Source: Bacillus weihaiensis
GTDB taxonomy: Bacteria > Bacillota > Bacilli > Bacillales > Bacillaceae
NCBI RefSeq assembly: GCF_001889165.1
Contig: NZ_CP016020.1
Location: 372,001-436,000 of the forward strand
Direction of reading: 5' to 3'
DNA length: 64,000 nucleotides
This document shows positions 27,383 through 37,179 of the stretch, piece after piece (position 1 is the first letter of the stretch; every line of letters starts with the position of its first letter). The notes under the pieces are model-generated. The model had not been told where the DNA came from. It did no database searches and saw nothing but the letters and a program-made list of their open reading frames with translations. A program made the position numbers and the translations under genes.

Positions 27383-28900
27383 ATGGCAATGCGAATTGGC
27401 GGCTTAGCAAGTGGTATGGATATTGATACGTTAGTTAGTGACTTAATGAAGGCAGAACGTATTCCTCTAGATAAACTTACACAGAAAAAACAAACGTTAG
27501 AATGGCAACGTGACGATTATCGAGCAATGAATACGGCATTAAAAGAACTTGATGATATGCTCTTTATTAATCAAGATAGTATTGGTAAACAAGCGACTTT
27601 TATGAAAAAGACAGTAACAAGTTCTGACGATTCTAAAGTTACAGCTAAAGCAATTAATGCACAAACAAACATCTCAGCAAAAATTGATGTTTTAAACTTA
27701 GCAAGTTCATCAACTTGGAAAACCTCTGGGGATATTAGTGGTTATATACCACAGAACATTGAATTAAAATTTAAAGTAAAAGATCCAGGAGCTACAGAAT
27801 ATCGATTTACATCTGTAAAACTAACAGCAACAGATACATTGGATCAGGTTGTAAGCAAAATTAACTCCTCTGGCATAGGTGTCACAGCGATGAAGGAAAA
27901 AATTAAAGATGCAGATGGTGATTATCAGGAGACGATTGTTTTTACGAACAACAAAACAGGTACTGGAGCAGAGATTTCCTTAGATGACCGAGATGATACT
28001 TCTGAAGCTACAACGCAAACATTTATGAGTAACCTTGGCTTCACCTTTAATGGGAAAGCGTTAAAAACTGATCAAGAGGGAATTGACGCAACTGTAAAAG
28101 TAAATGGGTATGAAATGCAAAAAAGCTCAAATACTTTTACGATTAATGGAATCCAATATACAGCTAAAGCTGTTACAACTAGCCCTGTATCAGTATCATC
28201 TTCTACAGATGTGGATAATATTTTAGATTCGATTGTTAAGTTTGTTACTAAATATAATGAAGTAATTGAAAAAGTAAATAGCAAAATATCTGAAACACGA
28301 TATCGTGACTACCAACCTTTAACAGATGAAGAAAAAGAAGAAATGGAAGATAAAACAATTGAACTTTGGGAAGAAAAAGCTAAAAGTGGTTTGCTAAAGA
28401 ATGATTCCATTCTTTCTAGCGGATTAAATAGCATGCGTATGAATTTTTATATTCCTGTAACGAATTCTTCTGCTATTGAAGGTTTTAAACAAATAGCTGA
28501 TTTAGGGATCACGACAACGTCTAATTATTTGGATAAAGGAAAATTAACCATTGATGAAGATAAATTGCGAGAAAAGATTCAAGAAAATCCAGAAGCTATC
28601 TATCAATTATTTAATGCAAATGGAACCTCTGAAGAAACAACAGGAATTGCAAAAAGATTGCGATCAACAATAAAAAGTACAATTAGCAATATCGAAGAAA
28701 GAGCGGGTAATGCCTTGAAAGTAAATAACCAGTTTACTTTAGGAAGAAACCTAAATCAAATCGACGATCAAATCGATCGATTTAATGACCGCTTAACTCA
28801 GATTGAAGATCGCTATTGGAGACAATTCACCGCAATGGAAAAAGCAATACAGAATTCAAATAACCAAATGTCTTATTTGATGCAGCAATTCTCATCGTAA
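27383..28900 (+). CDS. fliD: Flagellar cap protein FliD (HAP2)
   Basis: 505 residues. N-terminus RIGGLASGMDIDTLVSDLMKAERIPLDKL in outline; C-terminal coiled helix NQFTLGRNLNQIDDQIDRFN and MEKAIQNSNNQMSYLMQQF. It caps the filament and guides flagellin polymerisation. Confidence 0.95.
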   Translation: MAMRIGGLASGMDIDTLVSDLMKAERIPLDKLTQKKQTLEWQRDDYRAMNTALKELDDMLFINQDSIGKQATFMKKTVTSSDDSKVTAKAINAQTNISAKIDVLNLASSSTWKTSGDISGYIPQNIELKFKVKDPGATEYRFTSVKLTATDTLDQVVSKINSSGIGVTAMKEKIKDADGDYQETIVFTNNKTGTGAEISLDDRDDTSEATTQTFMSNLGFTFNGKALKTDQEGIDATVKVNGYEMQKSSNTFTINGIQYTAKAVTTSPVSVSSSTDVDNILDSIVKFVTKYNEVIEKVNSKISETRYRDYQPLTDEEKEEMEDKTIELWEEKAKSGLLKNDSILSSGLNSMRMNFYIPVTNSSAIEGFKQIADLGITTTSNYLDKGKLTIDEDKLREKIQENPEAIYQLFNANGTSEETTGIAKRLRSTIKSTISNIEERAGNALKVNNQFTLGRNLNQIDDQIDRFNDRLTQIEDRYWRQFTAMEKAIQNSNNQMSYLMQQFSS

Positions 28901-28918
28901 TAAAAGGAGTGTAATTTA

Positions 28919-29320
28919 ATGGCAATCAACAACCCATACGCAGCCTATCAGCAAAATTCAGTCACTACAGCAACACCAGGTGAGCTTACTCTTATGCTTT
29001 ATAATGGTTGCTTAAAGTTTATAAAACAAGCAAGTGTTGCGATTGAAAATAATCATTACGAAGAGAAAAATATCAACATCCAAAAAGCACAAAAGATTGT
29101 GACGGAGCTCATGGTGACATTAAATACAGATCAAGAAATCTCTAATAATCTCATGGTCATGTACGAATATATCAACCACCGTTTAACAGAAGCAAATATT
29201 CAAAATGATAGAGCCATTTTAGAAGAAGTAGAAGGCTTAGTTGTTGAATTTCGTGATACGTGGAAACAGGTCATTCAATTAAATCGTCAGCAGCAGCATC
29301 GACAAGGTGGACAGGCGTAG
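28919..29320 (+). CDS. fliS: Flagellin chaperone FliS
   Basis: 133 residues: NPYAAYQQNSVTTATPGELT, LMLYNGCLKFIKQA and a four-helix pattern. FliS binds the C-terminal D0 segment of flagellin, the part encoded by hag exon 2. AAAGGAGTG is upstream; the last base overlaps fliT. Confidence 0.95.
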   Translation: MAINNPYAAYQQNSVTTATPGELTLMLYNGCLKFIKQASVAIENNHYEEKNINIQKAQKIVTELMVTLNTDQEISNNLMVMYEYINHRLTEANIQNDRAILEEVEGLVVEFRDTWKQVIQLNRQQQHRQGGQA

Positions 29321-29673
29321 TGACTGCCATACAACAGGTTTACTCAATTACAGAGCAGCTGTTTCACTTACTCACAAAGCCTGTCGATAAAGATCAAAGA
29401 GAAGACCATATTAATAAAATTACGGAGCTGCTTGATGAAAGGGAGCAACATATTTTGCAGGTGAAAGCTCCTTTTTCTGCAGATGAGAAGAAGCTTTTTA
29501 ATCAAGTTGTGGCATGGAATGAAACGATTGAGAAGAAGTTTGTTGTTCTCAAGCAGCAAATTCAACAGGATATGGTTCAGCTTAAAAAATCAAAATCCTC
29601 GAACCAACAATACACTAATCCTTATCAGCATGTCTCAACGTCTGATGGCATGTTTTACGATAAACGAAAATAG
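29320..29673 (+). CDS. fliT: FliT, flagellar protein
   Basis: 117 residues from GTG at 29320 (TAGTG overlap with the fliS stop, AAGGTGG upstream). A longer frame starting at 29260 lies in fliS and is unlikely. Helical throughout (VYSITEQLFHLLTKPVDKDQ; DEREQHILQVKAPFSADEKK), with a disordered C-terminus. In B. subtilis FliT assists FliD. Confidence 0.85.
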   Translation: MTAIQQVYSITEQLFHLLTKPVDKDQREDHINKITELLDEREQHILQVKAPFSADEKKLFNQVVAWNETIEKKFVVLKQQIQQDMVQLKKSKSSNQQYTNPYQHVSTSDGMFYDKRK

Positions 29674-29682
29674 GTGAGGTAC

Positions 29683-30069
29683 ATGGTCTCTTTATCAAAT
29701 GAGCAATATGAAATGATTCATTTTTATTACAATCTATTGAATACAATTGAAGAAGGCTTTGAGTATATTGTGTCTAGTTTCGATTCTTTTCAGGTAACAG
29801 AGGCTGAAACTATTTTAAAAGATATCCTCTCAGCGTTTTATCATGTTGACTCCTCAAACAAGGTATTTGAGACAGTGTTAAAAGAGGAAGAAGTTCTTAT
29901 TGAGAAGCTGAGAAAATTTGACCAAGTGATCATGACAGTAGATGCAGATTTATCCATTTTTACTTCTTTTCAAAATAATCAAGAGCTTATCAAACACTCG
30001 CTAGCCCCATGCTTCATCGCTTGGAAAGAACTTGTTCAACATGAACTGAAACCATATATTATTCAATAA
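29683..30069 (+). CDS. Hypothetical protein at the end of the fliD operon
   Basis: 128 residues from ATG 29683 (AGGTGAGG site; an in-frame GTG at 29674 is inside that site). Acidic, helical: YEMIHFYYNLLNTIEEGFEY, DILSAFYHVDSSNKVFETVL. It directly follows fliT, so it may be another export helper, but no family is recognised. Confidence 0.65.
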   Translation: MVSLSNEQYEMIHFYYNLLNTIEEGFEYIVSSFDSFQVTEAETILKDILSAFYHVDSSNKVFETVLKEEEVLIEKLRKFDQVIMTVDADLSIFTSFQNNQELIKHSLAPCFIAWKELVQHELKPYIIQ

Positions 30070-30097
30070 AAACTCGTCTAACCAGGCGAGTTTTTTT
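30068..30097 (+). terminator. Terminator of the flaG-fliT operon
   Basis: AAAACTCG-TCTAACCAGG-CGAGTTTTTTT. The last eight bases (GTTTTTTT) are the left target duplication of the insertion sequence. Confidence 0.8.
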
Positions 30098-31479
30098 GGT
30101 TCTATAATAAATGTTGGGGTTTTTACACAATTTGAGTGCATAAAAAAAGCACGAAATCATCCAATTCTTTTATACTTGAGTTGACTAGAAACAAGTAAAG
30201 AGTGGAGATACGTGCATGAAGAATTCTAACATAAATTTACCTGGATTTGAAGAAGTGATAGTAAAGAATACCGAAATTTTTGAAGGGCATTTTTGTATTC
30301 ATGTAGAAATGCCAGTCTTAGAACACTCATGTCCTGAATGTGGGAGTATAACTTCTAAAATTCATGATTATCGAATTCAAAAGATAAAACACTTAAAATT
30401 GTTTGAGAGACACACCGTTGTTTTTTATAGAAAGCGTCGTTATTCTTGCGTTTGTGGGAAAAGATTTCCTGAACAGAATCCCTTTGTTGACTATTATCAA
30501 CGCTTATCGGTAGAGTTGAATCAAGCCATTAAGATTCGTAGTGTTAAAGGAAAAACCTTTAAAGAAACAGCTGAGATTTATGGTACATCCCCTTCTACCG
30601 TTGTACGTCGATTTGATGATCTGTCCCAAAATACTATTCAAGAAGATCCTAAAGAGCTTCCAAGGGCGATCGCTATAGATGAATATAAAGGGGATACGAA
30701 AGAAGGAAAATATCAGCTGATTATTGCTGATGCTGAAACGAGAGAACCTATTGATATATTGCCAAATCGATATAAAAAGACAATCAAGCAATACTTACAT
30801 CAATACGGCTCAAAAGTAGAGTTTGTTGTGATGGATATGAGCCCATCCTTTAAAGCAGCTGTCCAGGAAGCACTAGGAAAACCAGTGATCGTTGCGGATC
30901 GATTCCACTTTGTACGATATATTTATTGGGCGCTAGATCGTGTGAGAAGAAGATTACAAACAAATTGGCATGATTACGACCGTAAAAAGTGTAAGAAAAT
31001 GCGCTATGTATTCTACAAAAACTCAGAGAAACTAACCGAAGAAGACCGATGGTATTTAAAGCGATATGTAGGGTTTTCTGATGAACTAAAACGAGCTTAT
31101 GAACTGAAAGAAATGTTTTCTAAGTGGTTCAGAAAGGCAAAAGAAAATGGTTTAGAGTCAATCCTCCAGACTAAAGAATTATTACTTGGATTTTATCAAG
31201 AGGTGGAAGAATCTCATATTCCAGAGTTCAAAAAAGCAATACGAACCCTCCAAAATTGGCAGGTAGAAATCTTAAATAGTTTTGCTTATAACTATTCAAA
31301 TGGATTTTTAGAAGGAATAAACAACTTAACCAAAGTTATGAAACGAAATGCCTTTGGTTTTAGAAGCTTTAGTCGTTTTAGAGCCAAAATATTATTAACA
31401 CATAAGTATAAAAAGGTGGCTGTTCACGTTGGGTAGGGTGAAGCAATAATCACTTCACCCCAACATTTGACGTTGAACC
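30098..31479 (+). mobile_element. Complete ISL3-family insertion sequence (1382 bp)
   Basis: Left end GGTTCTATAATAAATGTTGGGG (in outline, 30098-30119) is an imperfect inverted repeat of the right end CCCCAACATTTGACGTTGAACC (in outline, 31458-31479). Both are flanked by an exact 8-bp direct repeat GTTTTTTT (30090-30097 and 31480-31487), the size expected for ISL3. One intact transposase gene lies inside. The perfect duplication points to a recent insertion. Confidence 0.93.
30216..31436 (+). CDS. ISL3-family transposase
   Basis: 406 residues. N-terminal zinc finger (CPECGSITSKIHDY ... YSCVCGKRFPEQNPF), HTH (GKTFKETAEIYGTSPSTVVRRFD), and DDE domain: AIDEYKG, VVMDMSPSFKAAV with VVADRFHFVRYI, and the C-terminal SNGFLEGINNLTKVMKRNAFGFR in outline. 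The frame is uninterrupted, so the element may still be active. Confidence 0.95.
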   Translation: MKNSNINLPGFEEVIVKNTEIFEGHFCIHVEMPVLEHSCPECGSITSKIHDYRIQKIKHLKLFERHTVVFYRKRRYSCVCGKRFPEQNPFVDYYQRLSVELNQAIKIRSVKGKTFKETAEIYGTSPSTVVRRFDDLSQNTIQEDPKELPRAIAIDEYKGDTKEGKYQLIIADAETREPIDILPNRYKKTIKQYLHQYGSKVEFVVMDMSPSFKAAVQEALGKPVIVADRFHFVRYIYWALDRVRRRLQTNWHDYDRKKCKKMRYVFYKNSEKLTEEDRWYLKRYVGFSDELKRAYELKEMFSKWFRKAKENGLESILQTKELLLGFYQEVEESHIPEFKKAIRTLQNWQVEILNSFAYNYSNGFLEGINNLTKVMKRNAFGFRSFSRFRAKILLTHKYKKVAVHVG

Positions 31480-31593
31480 GTTTTTTTCTAATCTCCCCAT
31501 CCTCCACATATACTCTTTACATACCTTCACCCACACTTCACGAATTTCCCTAAATTACATCAAAATTCACGAATTATTTAAAATTATTTTTCC

Positions 31594-31619
31594 GTTTAAG
31601 CAGGAGACAAGCAGGGAAA
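31594..31619 (+). promoter_or_regulatory. SigB-type promoter of hpf
   Basis: GTTTAA (31594-31599), 14-base spacer, GGGAAA (31614-31619), matching the SigB consensus. B. subtilis hpf (yvyD) is a known SigB and SigH target. The insertion sequence ends about 115 bases upstream. Confidence 0.75.
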
Positions 31620-31666
31620 TATAGAAGTAGTACTACATAGCTTTATCATAAAGGAGGAGTTCATAC

Positions 31667-32227
31667 ATGAGATATAACGTCCGAGGGGAAAACATTGAAA
31701 TAACTCCAGCATTAAGAGAATATGCAGAAAAGAAAATTGGTAAGCTTGAAAGATACTTCGAAGAGTCAGTTGACGCGAATGTAAATATTAATTTGAAATA
31801 TTATAATGATCAAGAGTCTAAAATTGAAGTAACGATCCCAATGACAGATCTTGTGTTACGTGCTGAGGAACATAACAAGGACATGTACGCAGCCATTGAT
31901 CTTGTTGTAAATAAATTAGAACGACAAATTCGTAAGCATAAAACAAAAGTGAATCGTAAACTACGTGAGCAAGGTGGTGCTCCGAAGTTTATGTTCAGCA
32001 ACTTCCAGTCCGAGGAAGTAGCTGTTCCTGACTTAGAAGATGAGGATGAAGAGGTTGTACGTACAAAGCGTTTCAATCTTAAGCCAATGGATAGTGAAGA
32101 AGCAATTCTTCAAATGGACATGTTAGGACATAACTTCTTCGTTTACACGGATTCAAAAACAAATCGGACAAATGTCGTGTATAAACGTAAAGATGGAAAA
32201 TATGGCTTAATTGAGCCTCAGGTATAA
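31667..32227 (+). CDS. hpf: Long-form ribosome hibernation promoting factor
   Basis: 186 residues. N-terminal S30AE domain ([29 protein letters not shown]) and C-terminal dimerisation domain ([52 protein letters not shown] in outline). The long form joins two 70S ribosomes into inactive 100S dimers in stationary phase and stress. AAGGAGGAG precedes ATG. Confidence 0.95.
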   Translation: MRYNVRGENIEITPALREYAEKKIGKLERYFEESVDANVNINLKYYNDQESKIEVTIPMTDLVLRAEEHNKDMYAAIDLVVNKLERQIRKHKTKVNRKLREQGGAPKFMFSNFQSEEVAVPDLEDEDEEVVRTKRFNLKPMDSEEAILQMDMLGHNFFVYTDSKTNRTNVVYKRKDGKYGLIEPQV

Positions 32228-32233
32228 GATAAG

Positions 32234-32264
32234 AAAGAGCTTAGGGGAATCCTAAGCTCTTTTC
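32234..32264 (+). terminator. Terminator of hpf
   Basis: AAAGAGCTTAGG-GGAAT-CCTAAGCTCTTTT. Confidence 0.85.
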
Positions 32265-32284
32265 AAATTTCTCATAAATAAGTA

Positions 32285-32313
32285 TTGACGAAAATTAAGA
32301 AAGCGATTACAAT
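32285..32313 (+). promoter_or_regulatory. SigA promoter of the rbs operon
   Basis: TTGACG (32285-32290), 17-base spacer, TACAAT (32308-32313). Confidence 0.8.
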
Positions 32314-32316
32314 ACA

Positions 32317-32330
32317 TGTAACGGGTTACA
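32317..32330 (+). promoter_or_regulatory. RbsR operator 1
   Basis: TGTAACGGGTTACA, a near-perfect LacI-type palindrome starting four bases after the -10 box. It may also serve CcpA. Confidence 0.75.
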
Positions 32331-32360
32331 TAAGAAACACCTTTTTTTATTTCATTAGAC

Positions 32361-32374
32361 TGTAACCGGTTACA
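32361..32374 (+). promoter_or_regulatory. RbsR operator 2
   Basis: TGTAACCGGTTACA, a perfect 14-bp palindrome, 44 bases centre-to-centre from operator 1. Confidence 0.75.
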
Positions 32375-32419
32375 CATAAAACAACAGATTCAGTTGCATA
32401 CTGTATTGAGGTGTAAAAC

Positions 32420-33397
32420 ATGACAACAATTAAACAAGTAGCTCAAGAGGCAGAAGTTTCGGTTGCAACTGTTTCAAGGGTTTTAAATAATAATGGATAT
32501 GTAAATGAAGAAACACGTAAAAAAGTGCTTCAAGCAATAGAAAAATTAAATTATGTTCCTAATGCAGTGGCTAGAAGCTTATTTAAAAAGCAATCAAAGA
32601 CGGTTGCATTAATAGTACCGAATATAACGAATCCTTTCTTTCCGGAAGTGGCTAGAGCTATTGAGGATGTACTTAGTAGCGAGGATTATACATTAATTCT
32701 TTGTAATTCAGATGATCAAGAAGAAAAAGAACAGAAGTATTTTGAGATGATGAAGCAAAAGTATGTGGATGGAGTCATTATTGCGACAAGTACAAAATCA
32801 CCCACATATCTTGAAAAAAATGGAATACCTATTGTGGCAGTAGATCGCTATATTAATCAAAATATCCCATATGTTTCTGTAAATAATATTGAAGGAGCGA
32901 GAAAAGCCGTTCAGTATTTAAAAAATACAGGATGTAAGAGGATTGCTCATATTCGGGGCCCTGAGTATATTCACAACTCTGAAGAACGTTATCAAGGCTA
33001 CTTAACAGTAGTTAAGGATGAGTCATGGTTCCATAAAGGTCTAGTTGTAAATGGTCGCTTTGATGCAGAAACAACGATGCGTGTAACGGAGGAATTATTA
33101 ACATCGTACCCAGATGTTGATGGGATTTTTGCAGGGAATGATTTTATGGGGTTAAGTGTCATTAAGGCAGCGATTAAGCTAGGGAAGAAGATACCAGAGG
33201 AGCTTTCGGTAATTGGTTTTGATGGAATTAGCTTATCAAAATACACAAATCCTGAATTAACAACAATTGAACAACCAATATATGAAATTGGCTATAATGC
33301 AGCCAAATTGCTGTTAGATGTAATAGAGGGGAATGTGAGATCCACTTTCCATCATGAATTAGAGGTTTCCTTATATAAAGGTCAGTCAACGAAGTGA
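32420..33397 (+). CDS. rbsR: Ribose operon repressor RbsR (LacI family)
   Basis: 325 residues. LacI HTH (TTIKQVAQEAEVSVATVSRVL), then the sugar-binding domain (ALIVPNITNPFFPEVARAIE; GIFAGNDFMGLSVIKAAI; SVIGFDGI; TTIEQP). It represses the operon until ribose or a product binds. It is first in the operon, so it is autoregulated through the two upstream operators. Confidence 0.93.
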   Translation: MTTIKQVAQEAEVSVATVSRVLNNNGYVNEETRKKVLQAIEKLNYVPNAVARSLFKKQSKTVALIVPNITNPFFPEVARAIEDVLSSEDYTLILCNSDDQEEKEQKYFEMMKQKYVDGVIIATSTKSPTYLEKNGIPIVAVDRYINQNIPYVSVNNIEGARKAVQYLKNTGCKRIAHIRGPEYIHNSEERYQGYLTVVKDESWFHKGLVVNGRFDAETTMRVTEELLTSYPDVDGIFAGNDFMGLSVIKAAIKLGKKIPEELSVIGFDGISLSKYTNPELTTIEQPIYEIGYNAAKLLLDVIEGNVRSTFHHELEVSLYKGQSTK

Positions 33398-33411
33398 TAG
33401 AGGTGAAGAAG

Positions 33412-34317
33412 ATGAAGGAAGTAAAGATAACAGTCATTGGTAGTATAAATATGGATCTCGTTACGAAAACATCGGTTTCGCCTAAACAAGGTGAAACCGT
33501 TATGGGAGAATCGTTTTTCTCCGTACCTGGTGGAAAGGGTGCGAATCAAGCTGTCGCAGCTGCTAGGTTAGGTGCAAAAGTAAAGATGATTGGTAGAGTA
33601 GGATCTGATGCATTTGGTCAGGAACTGTTAGAGAATTTGTCTAAGGAAGGGATTTCTATAGACAGTGTGGAACCGGTTACACATACTTCGACTGGTATTG
33701 CATCGATTACACTTAGTGAAGGTGATAATAGGATCATTGTTGTGCCTGGTGCTAATTTTGAAGTAACACCCGAAGTGATTCAACAATATGAAGATTTGAT
33801 TGCGACAAGCGATATGATTCTTCTCCAGCTAGAAATTCCGCTTGAAAGTGTGGAGGAAGCGGTAAAGCTAGCAAAAAAACACGATCGGAAGGTTATTTTA
33901 AATCCGGCTCCGATTCAAAAGCTTCCCAAGGCTCTACTAAAGGATGTTGATTATCTCACACCTAATGAACATGAATTGCGTCTTCTCTTATCTGATCTAG
34001 ACCTGTCGGAAGTTGAGGTAGAGGAGATCAAATCAAAGTGTATTGTAACAAAGGGTGCAAGTGGTATTAGCTATTATGATGGAAGAGAAAATGTAGTGCC
34101 AAGTCATAAAGTAGATGTGGTGGATACGACAGGTGCAGGGGATTCAGCAAATGGTGCTTTAGCAGTTGCCATGAGCTCCGGTTTGTCCGTAAAGGCTGCA
34201 TGTGAATTTGCTAATGCTGTTGGTGCGCTTTCAGTGACGAAGCTAGGGGCGCAGAGTGGAATGCCGACAAGACAGGAAGTTGAGGATTTTCTTGTCAATA
34301 AAAGAGGTGATAAGTAA
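33412..34317 (+). CDS. rbsK: Ribokinase RbsK
   Basis: 301 residues from ATG 33412 (AGAGGTG upstream; in-frame GTG 33394 overlaps the rbsR stop and lacks a site). PfkB motifs: [30 protein letters not shown], and the anion hole [13 protein letters not shown] with the catalytic Asp. It phosphorylates D-ribose. It contains an operator-like sequence at 33668. Confidence 0.93.
   Translation: MKEVKITVIGSINMDLVTKTSVSPKQGETVMGESFFSVPGGKGANQAVAAARLGAKVKMIGRVGSDAFGQELLENLSKEGISIDSVEPVTHTSTGIASITLSEGDNRIIVVPGANFEVTPEVIQQYEDLIATSDMILLQLEIPLESVEEAVKLAKKHDRKVILNPAPIQKLPKALLKDVDYLTPNEHELRLLLSDLDLSEVEVEEIKSKCIVTKGASGISYYDGRENVVPSHKVDVVDTTGAGDSANGALAVAMSSGLSVKAACEFANAVGALSVTKLGAQSGMPTRQEVEDFLVNKRGDK
33668..33681 (+). 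promoter_or_regulatory. Possible auxiliary RbsR operator inside rbsK
   Basis: TGGAACCGGTTACA differs by one base from operator 2 and lies about 1.3 kb downstream. It could be chance, since it also encodes residues of RbsK. Confidence 0.35.
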
Positions 34318-34712
34318 TGAAGAAGCAGGGGATTTTAAATAGTCATATATCAGAGGTGCTAACACATTTAGGTCATACAGATACGATTGTTATTGCCGAT
34401 TGTGGGTTACCTATCCCTCCAGGTGTAAGAAGAATTGACCTTGCATTAAAACAAGGAGATCCAAGTTTTCTTGAGACGATAAACGAAGTCATGAGTGACA
34501 TGGTCGTTGAAAAAGCAACGTTGGCTAAAGAAATACAACTGAAGAATGAAACTGTGCAAAAAGAAACGGTACAGCTTCTAGAAGGAATAGAGGTTCAGTA
34601 TGTATCACATGAAGAGTTGAAGGAATTAACAAAGAAAGCGAAGGCGGTCATTAGGACAGGAGAGGTAAGTCCGTATGCAAATATTATTCTTCATGCAGGA
34701 GTGATTTTTTGA
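34317..34712 (+). CDS. rbsD: D-ribose pyranase RbsD
   Basis: 131 residues: [29 protein letters not shown] in outline with the catalytic His, and C-terminal [19 protein letters not shown]. It interconverts pyranose and furanose ribose. The start overlaps the rbsK stop. Confidence 0.94.
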   Translation: MKKQGILNSHISEVLTHLGHTDTIVIADCGLPIPPGVRRIDLALKQGDPSFLETINEVMSDMVVEKATLAKEIQLKNETVQKETVQLLEGIEVQYVSHEELKELTKKAKAVIRTGEVSPYANIILHAGVIF

Positions 34713-36208
34713 TGAAGCCTATTGTGGAGATGAAAAATATATCGAAAGCATTTTCTGGAAATCGCGTGCTCGAAAATGTTGATTTTGAAATAAGATCTGG
34801 CGAAGTTCACGCATTAATGGGAGAAAATGGTGCTGGTAAATCAACATTAATGAAAATACTAACAGGTATTTATCAACGTGATTCTGGAAGCGTTTACCTA
34901 AAGGGCGAGGAGGTTCACTTTAAAGATGCGAAGCAAGCAGAAGAAAGTGGAATTTCCGTTATTCATCAGGAGTTGAATATCATACCTCATCTATCGGTAA
35001 CAGATAATATGTTCCTAGGTAAAGAGCTTACTGTTGGACGATTTGGAATAATTAAACAGAAAGAAATGAGAAGGAAAACGAAGGAGTATTTACAGCAATT
35101 AGGCATTGAGATTGATCCTGATAAAGAAGCAGGAGAGCTATCTGTCGGTCAGCAGCAGATGATTGAAATTGCACGGGCTGTTGCTGCGAAATCAGAAGTT
35201 TTAATTATGGATGAACCAACAGCAGCATTAACAGATCGAGAAATTGAAGCACTATTTAAAGTGATTGTGAGATTAAAAGAGCAAGGCGTAGGGATTGTTT
35301 ATATTTCTCATAGGATGGAAGAGATTTTTCAAGTGTGTGACCGAATCTCCGTATTAAGAGATGGTGAATTTATTGGGGTGAAGGAAATACCGAAAACGAA
35401 TTTTGATGAAATTGTTAAGATGATGGTTGGTCGCCAATTAGGTGAAAGATTTCCAACGCGTCAGACTACTTTAGGGGCTGAGAGATTAAAGGTCGAACAG
35501 CTCACCTGTAAGGGTGTATTTGAGGATATATCGTTTTCAGTTCGAGAAGGGGAAGTGCTCGGTGTTGCTGGGTTAATGGGAGCTGGTCGAACAGAAATTA
35601 TGGAAGCTATATTCGGCTATCGTTCCTATCAAAGTGGGAGGATAGTGATTGATGGCAACGATGTAAAGATGAAAAATCCATATGAAGCAATCAAGCAGGG
35701 GATTGGCTTTGTTACAGAAGATCGAAAGGGAGAAGGACTGGTAGTAGATTTATCGGTACGTGAGAATTTTTCCTTAACGAATTTGGATCGAATTTCTAGT
35801 AAACAAGTAATTGCCTCTAGTAAAGAAGAGGAATTTGTAGATGAGCTTATAGAGAAGCTACACGTTAAAACAGCTAGCCGAGAGCTTTCTGTCAAATCAT
35901 TAAGTGGTGGAAATCAACAAAAGATTGTCATTGGAAAGTGGCTAGGAACGAATCCGAAAATTCTTATTTTAGATGAACCAACGCGTGGAGTTGATGTTGG
36001 AGCGAAAAAGGAAATCTATCAGCTTATCAATCAATTAACACAAGAAGGGGTAGCGATTGTGATGGTTTCCTCAGAATTACCTGAAATATTAGGTATGAGT
36101 GACAGAGTTCTTGTGATACATGAAGGGAAAGTATCTGCAATGATTCCGATTAAAGAAGCAAATCAAGAAAAAATTATGCAGGCAGCGACAGGAGGGAAAG
36201 ATTCATGA
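34712..36208 (+). CDS. rbsA: Ribose ABC transporter ATPase RbsA
   Basis: 498 residues with two ABC domains. First: [24 protein letters not shown]. Second: GLMGAGRTE (a degenerate Walker A usual for this family), [16 protein letters not shown]. The ATG at 34712 overlaps the rbsD stop. It powers ribose import with RbsC and RbsB. Confidence 0.95.
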   Translation: MKPIVEMKNISKAFSGNRVLENVDFEIRSGEVHALMGENGAGKSTLMKILTGIYQRDSGSVYLKGEEVHFKDAKQAEESGISVIHQELNIIPHLSVTDNMFLGKELTVGRFGIIKQKEMRRKTKEYLQQLGIEIDPDKEAGELSVGQQQMIEIARAVAAKSEVLIMDEPTAALTDREIEALFKVIVRLKEQGVGIVYISHRMEEIFQVCDRISVLRDGEFIGVKEIPKTNFDEIVKMMVGRQLGERFPTRQTTLGAERLKVEQLTCKGVFEDISFSVREGEVLGVAGLMGAGRTEIMEAIFGYRSYQSGRIVIDGNDVKMKNPYEAIKQGIGFVTEDRKGEGLVVDLSVRENFSLTNLDRISSKQVIASSKEEEFVDELIEKLHVKTASRELSVKSLSGGNQQKIVIGKWLGTNPKILILDEPTRGVDVGAKKEIYQLINQLTQEGVAIVMVSSELPEILGMSDRVLVIHEGKVSAMIPIKEANQEKIMQAATGGKDS

Positions 36209-37149
36209 AATCCTCAAATTGGGTGACATCAAATCTTCAAAAGCTAGGTCCTTTAGTAGGATTACTACTTATTACGGTCATTTTGTCTATCGTTAGTCCA
36301 AACTTTATGACAGTAGACAATATGTTAAATGTGTTACGTCAAGTTTCTATTAACGCTCTAATCGCTTTTGGTATGACGTTTGTTATTTTAACTGGTGGAA
36401 TTGATTTGTCGGTTGGTTCTATACTTGCCCTTGCCTCTGCTGTGACGGCTAGCTTATTAGCAAGTGGAATGGATCCAATCTTAGCCATTCTAGTTGGTCT
36501 TTTAGCTGGAGCGATCATGGGAGCAATTAACGGATTGATTATTACAAAAGGAAAGGTTGCCCCATTTATTGCAACGTTAGCAACTATGACAGTGTTCCGG
36601 GGGTTAACTCTTGTATATACCGATGGTCGACCAATTACAGGATTATCAAGTAGTGAATTGTTTGTACTAATGGGGAAAGGGTACGTTGGGTGGATTCCAG
36701 TCCCAGTAATTTGGATGTTAATCACTTACGGCATTCTTTACTTCATCTTAAAGAAAACAACATTTGGAAGACGTGTGTATGCGATTGGTGGAAATGAAGA
36801 AGCAGCGATTTTATCAGGGATTAGAACAGATCGAGTGAAAATCTGGATTTATTCCTTAACAGGTCTTTTATCCGCATTAGCTGGTATTATCTTATCATCA
36901 AGATTGAATTCTGCTCAGCCAACAGCAGGAGCATCTTACGAATTAGATGCTATTGCGGCAGTTGTCCTTGGTGGAACGAGCTTATCTGGAGGACGAGGTT
37001 GGATCTTTGGAACATTAGTTGGTGCGCTTATAATCGGTGTCCTTAACAATGGGCTTAATATTATGAATGTGAGCTCCTTTTATCAACAGGTTGTTAAAGG
37101 AGGTGTCATCTTACTAGCGGTATTGCTTGATCGAAAAAAATCAGCTTAA
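36205..37149 (+). CDS. rbsC: Ribose ABC transporter permease RbsC
   Basis: 314 residues, about eight to ten membrane segments. Family motifs [17 protein letters not shown] and [20 protein letters not shown]. The start overlaps rbsA by 4 bases. Confidence 0.95.
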   Translation: MKSSNWVTSNLQKLGPLVGLLLITVILSIVSPNFMTVDNMLNVLRQVSINALIAFGMTFVILTGGIDLSVGSILALASAVTASLLASGMDPILAILVGLLAGAIMGAINGLIITKGKVAPFIATLATMTVFRGLTLVYTDGRPITGLSSSELFVLMGKGYVGWIPVPVIWMLITYGILYFILKKTTFGRRVYAIGGNEEAAILSGIRTDRVKIWIYSLTGLLSALAGIILSSRLNSAQPTAGASYELDAIAAVVLGGTSLSGGRGWIFGTLVGALIIGVLNNGLNIMNVSSFYQQVVKGGVILLAVLLDRKKSA

Positions 37150-37179
37150 TCTCATTTAATGAATAAGGGGGAATAAACA

